NCBI GenBank assembly: GCA_016748015.1
Contig: JAAOMT010000526.1
Location: 1-24,810, forward strand
From: Geosiphon pyriformis
Lineage: Eukaryota > Glomeromycota > Glomeromycetes > Archaeosporales > Geosiphonaceae
Reading direction: 5' to 3'
DNA: 24,810 bases
A program made the translations under genes and the position numbers. Below are positions 20,390-24,810 of the stretch, in pieces. How positions within the stretch are numbered: position 1 is the stretch's first letter; every line of letters starts with the position of its first letter. A model generated the notes under the pieces. That model saw only the letters and a list, made by a program, of their open reading frames with translations. It did no database searches and had not been told where the DNA came from.

Positions 20390-20720
20390 TAGGATAAACC
20401 AATAATGGTCCTATACACCAATGCCAGAGTCAGAGAAATAGACATTAAATTAATCCTAGATAGCGGATCAGCTGGTATAATCACGAAGCAGCTCATGGAC
20501 CAACTAGGTTGCTAAGTAGACTATGCTGCTACCACCTAGATTATTACAGCGGATAGAAACACAAAAACCCCAATAGGAGAAATTGACAACTTCCCCTTCA
20601 AGATTAATGGAATTCAAATCCCTACCAAAGTACTCGTCATGGAAACTACTCAATATCAAGCTCTAGTAGAAAATGATTGGTTGTCAAAAGCCAACGCTAC
20701 TCTTGACTGAAACACCCAAG
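20390..20720 (+). other. Retroviral-type aspartic protease domain
   Basis: The active-site loop LILDSGSAG lies at about 20450-20475 (DSG at 20459-20467) and the later family motif reads ALVENDWLSKANATLD (about 20660-20710), where Gly-Asn-Asp-Trp is usual. TAG and TGA codons interrupt the segment near 20516, 20537 and 20708. The domain would process the Gag-Pol polyprotein. Confidence 0.8.
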
Positions 20721-20999
20721 AACTTCAACTCATGTTCAATGGACAGCATGCTCAAGTCCCAGCTACGTGCGAACACTTTAAAACCCAATGTACTAAGGAA
20801 CTCCTTATTGAATTTGAAGACACATCAATGCCACCAACCATCGAGACCTATCAGGTTTTATGGGCGGATGATTATCAAACTGAACTACTCCCACCACCAA
20901 TCTGGGAAAAAAAAAAAAAAAGCAGAGCTGAAGAAAAACTCCAATTATCATCACTAGGATACGTAACTTTGGACCAAAGAAACTTATTTTACCAACCCC

Positions 21000-21620
21000 C
21001 AAGACTAATATGTGTCGATTGTGGGAAAAAACTATCCACTATGAGCACATGTATTGGGAACAACAAAAAATGGCCCACAGTTACCAAATACTATTGCAGA
21101 CCTTGTTTACTGGAAAAATTTGGATGACCAAAATGACAAGGCAAGTAGGACAACACGCTGTGTTTCGCATGTGGCGAAATCTTGCCTGATAAAGGACTCT
21201 GGAATGATGTGCCTAGCAGAGGAAGAACATACAACGAGACTTGTCAATATATCATATTAATCAATGATTGGGTACAAAAGAGAACCCCCATCGAGGACGC
21301 TTAAAAATAAGCCCTCAACAGGCTGAACAGTTATCCACACGATGACCACAAAATCTGGAGAATGACAAGCACCAAGGCCGAAGGTGCCATGCCCGAAGAA
21401 ATACAAGAAATCAAGGACAACTCTTGGATGCCAGAATATAATAGACCCGACTACTCCAAGGATGATTTCTTCACAGATGACCCAGACGCATTTCAAAACT
21501 GATATCAAGAATTGGCTCCAACTTGCAAAGAACAGGAGCAAAGGTTGGCTGATTTGAATACCAAACTGTGCAATCACTGTTTGATTCCCTGTCACTTCTA
21601 GTACTGCAACAAATGTGATC
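21000..21620 (+). other. Three Cys-rich zinc-ribbon-like modules between protease and dUTPase
   Basis: Module 1 (21011-21106) has CVDC, a further Cys, and CRPC. Module 2 (21161-21244) has CFAC followed by an isolated Cys in NETCQY. Module 3 (21569-21616) has CNHC, then a Cys-His pair and a closing CNKC. Acidic linkers separate them (for example DDFFTDDPDAF near 21460-21500). I do not recognise a named family. Spacing suits structural zinc sites, which could bind nucleic acid or scaffold the polyprotein. Several Arg/Trp positions are now stops. Confidence 0.6.
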
Positions 21621-21825
21621 TAATGTTCAATCCGTCTCCAAGAATACTGTTTCCAATCACCGAACTACCTGAGCCCGAAGAAGAGGTATTAATTACCGAG
21701 GACATGTCGTTTCAAGATCCAACTAAGAATATTGAAACAGAACAGTATCTCGCTTATCTTGACCTATCCAAAGAACTAGAGCTAAAATGGTACAGTAACA
21801 ACGAGAAAGGAATCTGCCCAAAAGA

Positions 21826-22240
21826 GTGCATGACACTGATGCTGGTTTTGACTTACAATACCCTGGACAATCACTCATCATTATAGCTCCACATTTCTTC
21901 GTAAAAATAGATCTTAAGATAGTGTTAAAAATTTCTGTTAGTACAATGGTACAAGTTGCCTCTCAATTTAGTCTAGCCAAGAATGAAATTGATGTAAAAG
22001 GAAGAATTATCGATGCTGATTACACGGGAAACATCATCATGATGCTACAGAACAATTCAGACAGACCCTACAAAATAGAATCACAAGAAAAGATTGCCCA
22101 AGCTATCTTCCTACCCCTAGTCAAAATACCCCAATTAATCCCAGTAACAATCCGAGAAAAGTTAAGCCTCACTGCCCGAGGAATCAATGGGTTTGGATCA
22201 AGTGGAAGAAGAAACATACCAGTTAATTTCACGGAGGAAG
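21826..22240 (+). other. dUTPase domain embedded in Gypsy pol
   Basis: All five motifs of the trimeric dUTPase family appear in order. Motif 1 is DAGFDL (21838-21855). Motif 2 is ASQFSLA (about 21958-21978), degraded from the usual G-R-S-S-L. Motif 3 is GRIIDADYTGNI, with the catalytic Asp codon at 22012-22014. Motif 4 is EKIAQAIF (about 22090-22110). Motif 5 is RGINGFGSSGR (about 22176-22210). The enzyme hydrolyses dUTP to dUMP and so limits uracil in newly made cDNA. The frame is open for the entire domain, but motif 2 damage and an upstream frame change make expression unlikely. Confidence 0.86.
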
Positions 22241-22689
22241 ACAGTGAACAGGTAGAATTTATCAATACCGACACCATCATCTCCATTCCTTCATACCAAC
22301 AATACATCCTCAAGGTAAATCAAAAGATCCAAGATCAAGTTCTGTTATTTGAAGCCAGTCCCAAAATCTGTTCTCTAGCCAATGTTGCTAATCTATACCT
22401 ACTGGCCAAAGCCCATAAACACTTCAAAATCCCCATCTACAACCTGACAGAAGATGTCATTGAAATCTCCAAAGAGACCCTCATCAGTTCTATATTCGCA
22501 GATATTCAGAATCCTGAAAAACCCCAGTCCATTCCTGATTTTGCACAATTATTTTTATTCTGTGACATTACCTTACAAGTATGGAATTTGCCAAAAGAAA
22601 GTTACTTGTTCACACCAGAAAAGATCAATAAATTGAATTTAGGAAATTTAAGTACCCTGCAACAAATGCAACTCAAAGTTCTTCTGAAT

Positions 22690-23661
22690 CAGTATGCTGA
22701 TGTTTTTGCCAGTGAAAATGAGTTTGAACACACCAACATTGTGAAGCATCAGATTGATATGGGAGATGCTTGACCAATTAAGCAATGAGCTTACCACGTA
22801 CTCTCATCTGATGATAACCTAATTAAGCAAGAAGTGCAATGGATGCTTGATAATGGTCTAATCATAGAATTGTTAAGCCCTTGGTCCTCTCCAGTAGTCT
22901 TGGTCACCAAGAAAAATGGAAAAGTGTGATTCTGCATAGATTATTGAAAACTAAATAGTGTCATGTAAAGAGATAGTTATCTCATTCCCTTCATCCAGGA
23001 AATTCTGGACAATCTAGAGAAAAAGAAATGGTTCTCGTCATTGGATTTAGCAAGTGGTTACTGGCAAGTTGAAATGGACTCCAAAGACAAAGGAAAAACA
23101 GGATTTACCACTCGAGATGGAAACTTTGAGTTTAACGCAATGCCTTTTGGACTTTGTAATGCTCCTGCCATGTTTCAACACCTGATGGATGTAGTATACA
23201 AAGGAATCCTTTGGAAATCAATAGTAGTCTACCTAGACAACACAAACATGTTCTCCAAAACATTTGATGACCATCTGCTCCACCTGCAACAAGTCTTCAA
23301 ATACCTTCATAGTGCTGGATTGAAACTCAATCCCAAGAAGTGCTTCTTTGAAAAAACCGAGTTAAAATTCCTAGGATATGTAATCAACAAGGATGGAGTT
23401 AAACCCAATCCAGATAAAGTACAAAAAGTCAAGAATTTTTCAGCCCCAATCAACCTCAGAAAATTACGAGAATTTCTAGGATTGGCAGGATATTATCGTC
23501 AATTTGTCAAAGGTTTCTTGAACATCGCAAAACCACTCCATCAATTGTTGTCCAAATACATACCGTACTTGTGGAAAGAAGATCAACAGAAAGCATTTGA
23601 CTATCTCAAACAGCAATTGATCACATTTCCAATCCTGATTTATCCAGATTTCACTAAATAG
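22690..23661 (+). other. Gypsy reverse transcriptase domain
   Basis: Ty3-type RT motifs are present: NGLIIELLSPWSSPVVLV (about 22853-22905), FCIDY-KLNS (with a TGA for Arg near 22945), SSLDLASGYWQVEMD (about 23038-23080), FEFNAMPFGLCNAPAMFQ (about 23128-23180), and the active site YLDN at 23230-23241, where YLDD is expected. Then GLKLNPKKCFF and LKFLGYVI follow. The segment 23041-23658 is a long open stretch; upstream there are five or so stops between 22771 and 22970. The Asp-to-Asn change would abolish catalysis. Confidence 0.9.
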
Positions 23662-23935
23662 TTCATTGTTGCTACAGACGCCTCGAAAAATGCTCTAGGA
23701 GCAGTTTTATCACAGATAGGACTGGACAATAGAGAACACCCAGTTGTCTATGCTAGTTGCAGCACTAGCCCCAGCAAAAAAGAATTACAGCACAACAGAT
23801 CTGGAATGTTTCACCATTTATTGGGCCGTACAAACATGGAAACATTATCTCAGTCAACCATTTGACCTATATACTGACCACAAAGAACTTATTTGGTTAC
23901 TCAACAATCCACAACTAGAAGAAAATATGTGAGAT
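23662..23935 (+). other. Gypsy RNase H domain
   Basis: After an in-frame TAG (23659-23661) the translation continues as FIVATDASKNALGAVLSQ, followed after a one-base insertion in the CCCC run at 23769-23772 by NYSTTDLEC and LYTDHKELIWLLNN. These are the standard Ty3 RNase H motifs (TDAS, the Glu of DLEC, and YTDH). A second shift near 23925 leads into the linker to integrase. Confidence 0.85.
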
Positions 23936-24209
23936 GGAATACTTATCTGCAACAATTCTTATTCAAAGTCCATTACAAGAAAGAATCCAAGAACACCAAT
24001 GCCAACAGTTTGTCGAGGATACTACAAACCTAATCCCAAACTCATGGACACACTCACTTATCAATGACTACATCAGTATCTATCAACACTATGGTTCAAG
24101 AAGATATTATCTCAACAGGAACAGAGTACCATACAAAAACAAGCCCGAAATTATTTTATTCAAGACAACCAACTATATCGATGAGAACACTGAAACCACC
24201 CCAACTCAC

Positions 24210-24810
24210 AACAACTAATCAAGGACAGTGAAAGAGAAACTATACTATATAGCATGCACTCAGATCTGACTACAAGACACTTTAACAAAGATGCTATTCT
24301 CGAAAAAACACTAAACTTATACTATTGGCCAATAATATACAAAGACATTTTCGAATACGTGCTCAATTGTGACACATGTCAGTGAAGAGGAGGAGCAAGA
24401 TCAACAGAACCACTTTGACCCATTCCAGTTGGAAATCTATTTGATAGAATTGGAATTGACTTGGTTGGACCTCTTTCAATTACATCCCAAGGAAATTGCT
24501 ATATCGCTGTAGCCATAGACTATCTTACAAAATGGCCAGAAGCCAGAGCAATCCAAGTGGCCAATGCCAAAACAGTAGCCGAATTTGTGCATCAAGACCT
24601 AATTTGCCAACATGGATGTCTGAAAAAATTATTATTTGATCAGGGAACACACTTTGTTAATAATACGTTGACTGAACTAAGCCAATGGTTTGGAATAAAG
24701 AGACCCTTATTGTCACTATACCACCCACAAACAAACGGACTGGTAAAATGATTTAACAGAACACTGTATGAAGCACTAGCAAAAATAAGTCATGAAAACA
24801 GACAAAAATG
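24210..24810 (+). other. Gypsy integrase (zinc-binding and DDE core), truncated by window edge
   Basis: The HHCC finger has His codons at 24257 and 24278 (HX6H) and Cys codons at 24368 and 24377 (CX2C). The DDE core shows RIGIDLVGPL (Asp at 24458), FDQGTHFVN (Asp at 24638), and YHPQTNGLVK, where the last residue (AAA, 24746-24748) should be the catalytic Glu. It is followed by TGA where Arg of RFNRT is expected. The chromodomain region, if any, and 3' LTR lie beyond the edge. Confidence 0.88.

Larger units (their letters stand above)
17095..24810 (+). mobile_element. Ty3/Gypsy LTR retrotransposon carrying a dUTPase, truncated by window edge
   Basis: A 5' LTR (17095-18186, TGTTA...TAACA) and a tRNA primer-binding site are followed by gag with a CCHC knuckle, an aspartic protease, Cys-rich modules, a dUTPase, and RT, RNase H and integrase. 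RT-RNase H-integrase is the Ty3/Gypsy order. The integrase end and 3' LTR are off the right edge. The coding region was probably one long frame; this copy has many in-frame stops and several one-base frameshifts. Key catalytic residues in RT and integrase are altered. It is inserted in LINE copy C ORF1. Confidence 0.9.
18252..24810 (+). pseudogene. Gypsy gag-pol polyprotein, degenerate
   Basis: The translation starts at ATG 18252 after a 44-base leader beyond the primer site. One frame covers gag to about 19595, a second covers the nucleocapsid to about 21820, a third covers dUTPase and RT to about 23770, and further shifts occur near 23772, 23925, 24060 and 24140. Each shift is explained by a single inserted or deleted base, so the ancestral protein was probably one continuous frame. 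Stops are mostly TGA or TAG/TAA where Arg (CGA), Trp or Gln would fit, which points to transitions. No product could be made from this copy. Confidence 0.85.

Noticed and set aside
1-24810. A host gene or defence system hidden among the elements
   Set aside because: Every sizeable coding stretch on either strand maps to a LINE or the Gypsy element. The only regions not assigned are AT-rich spacers without coding signal.

Overview
The window looks like a transposon graveyard from a very AT-rich fungal genome, most likely an arbuscular mycorrhizal fungus (Glomeromycota, Rhizophagus/Gigaspora type). That assignment rests on my recognising these LINE and Ty3/Gypsy protein families, together with the base composition; no host marker gene is present. 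I see no convincing host gene, rRNA, tRNA or CRISPR array. Every large coding region belongs to a retroelement, and every one is broken by in-frame stops or frameshifts.

Layout, left to right. (1) 1-2692, minus: LINE copy A, a 5' portion cut by the window edge, with ORF1 (RRM-like fold, CCHC knuckle) and the start of ORF2 (APE-type endonuclease). (2) 2693-2888: AT-rich spacer. (3) 2889-9680, minus: LINE copy B, essentially full length, with poly(A) tail, 3' UTR, ORF2 (endonuclease, reverse transcriptase, RNase H, C-terminal Cys/His finger), ORF1 and 5' UTR. (4) 9681-10528: extremely AT-rich spacer with no recognisable content. (5) 10529-11457, plus: LINE copy D, a very heavily mutated 5' fragment of a B-like element that is easily mistaken for more AT-rich spacer. 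(6) 11458-17094, minus: LINE copy C, with tail, 3' UTR, complete ORF2 and part of ORF1. (7) 17095 to the end, plus: a Ty3/Gypsy LTR retrotransposon (5' LTR, primer-binding site, gag, protease, three Cys-rich modules, dUTPase, RT, RNase H, integrase), cut by the right edge.

The junctions give a nested history. LINE D inserted first and decayed. LINE C then inserted into D's ORF1 in the opposite orientation. The Gypsy element inserted last, into LINE C's ORF1 exactly at 17094/17095. The remainder of LINE C, and then of D, should lie beyond the right edge. A and C form one LINE subfamily; B and D form another.

The most unusual object is the Gypsy pol. Between the aspartic protease and the reverse transcriptase it carries three Cys-rich, zinc-ribbon-like modules and then a dUTPase domain with all five family motifs. 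Other notable points are the ATGA stop/start overlap between LINE ORF1 and ORF2, a decameric repeat array in the LTR, a hairpin across the LTR/primer-site junction, and repeated loss of catalytic residues through apparent C-to-T/G-to-A transitions.
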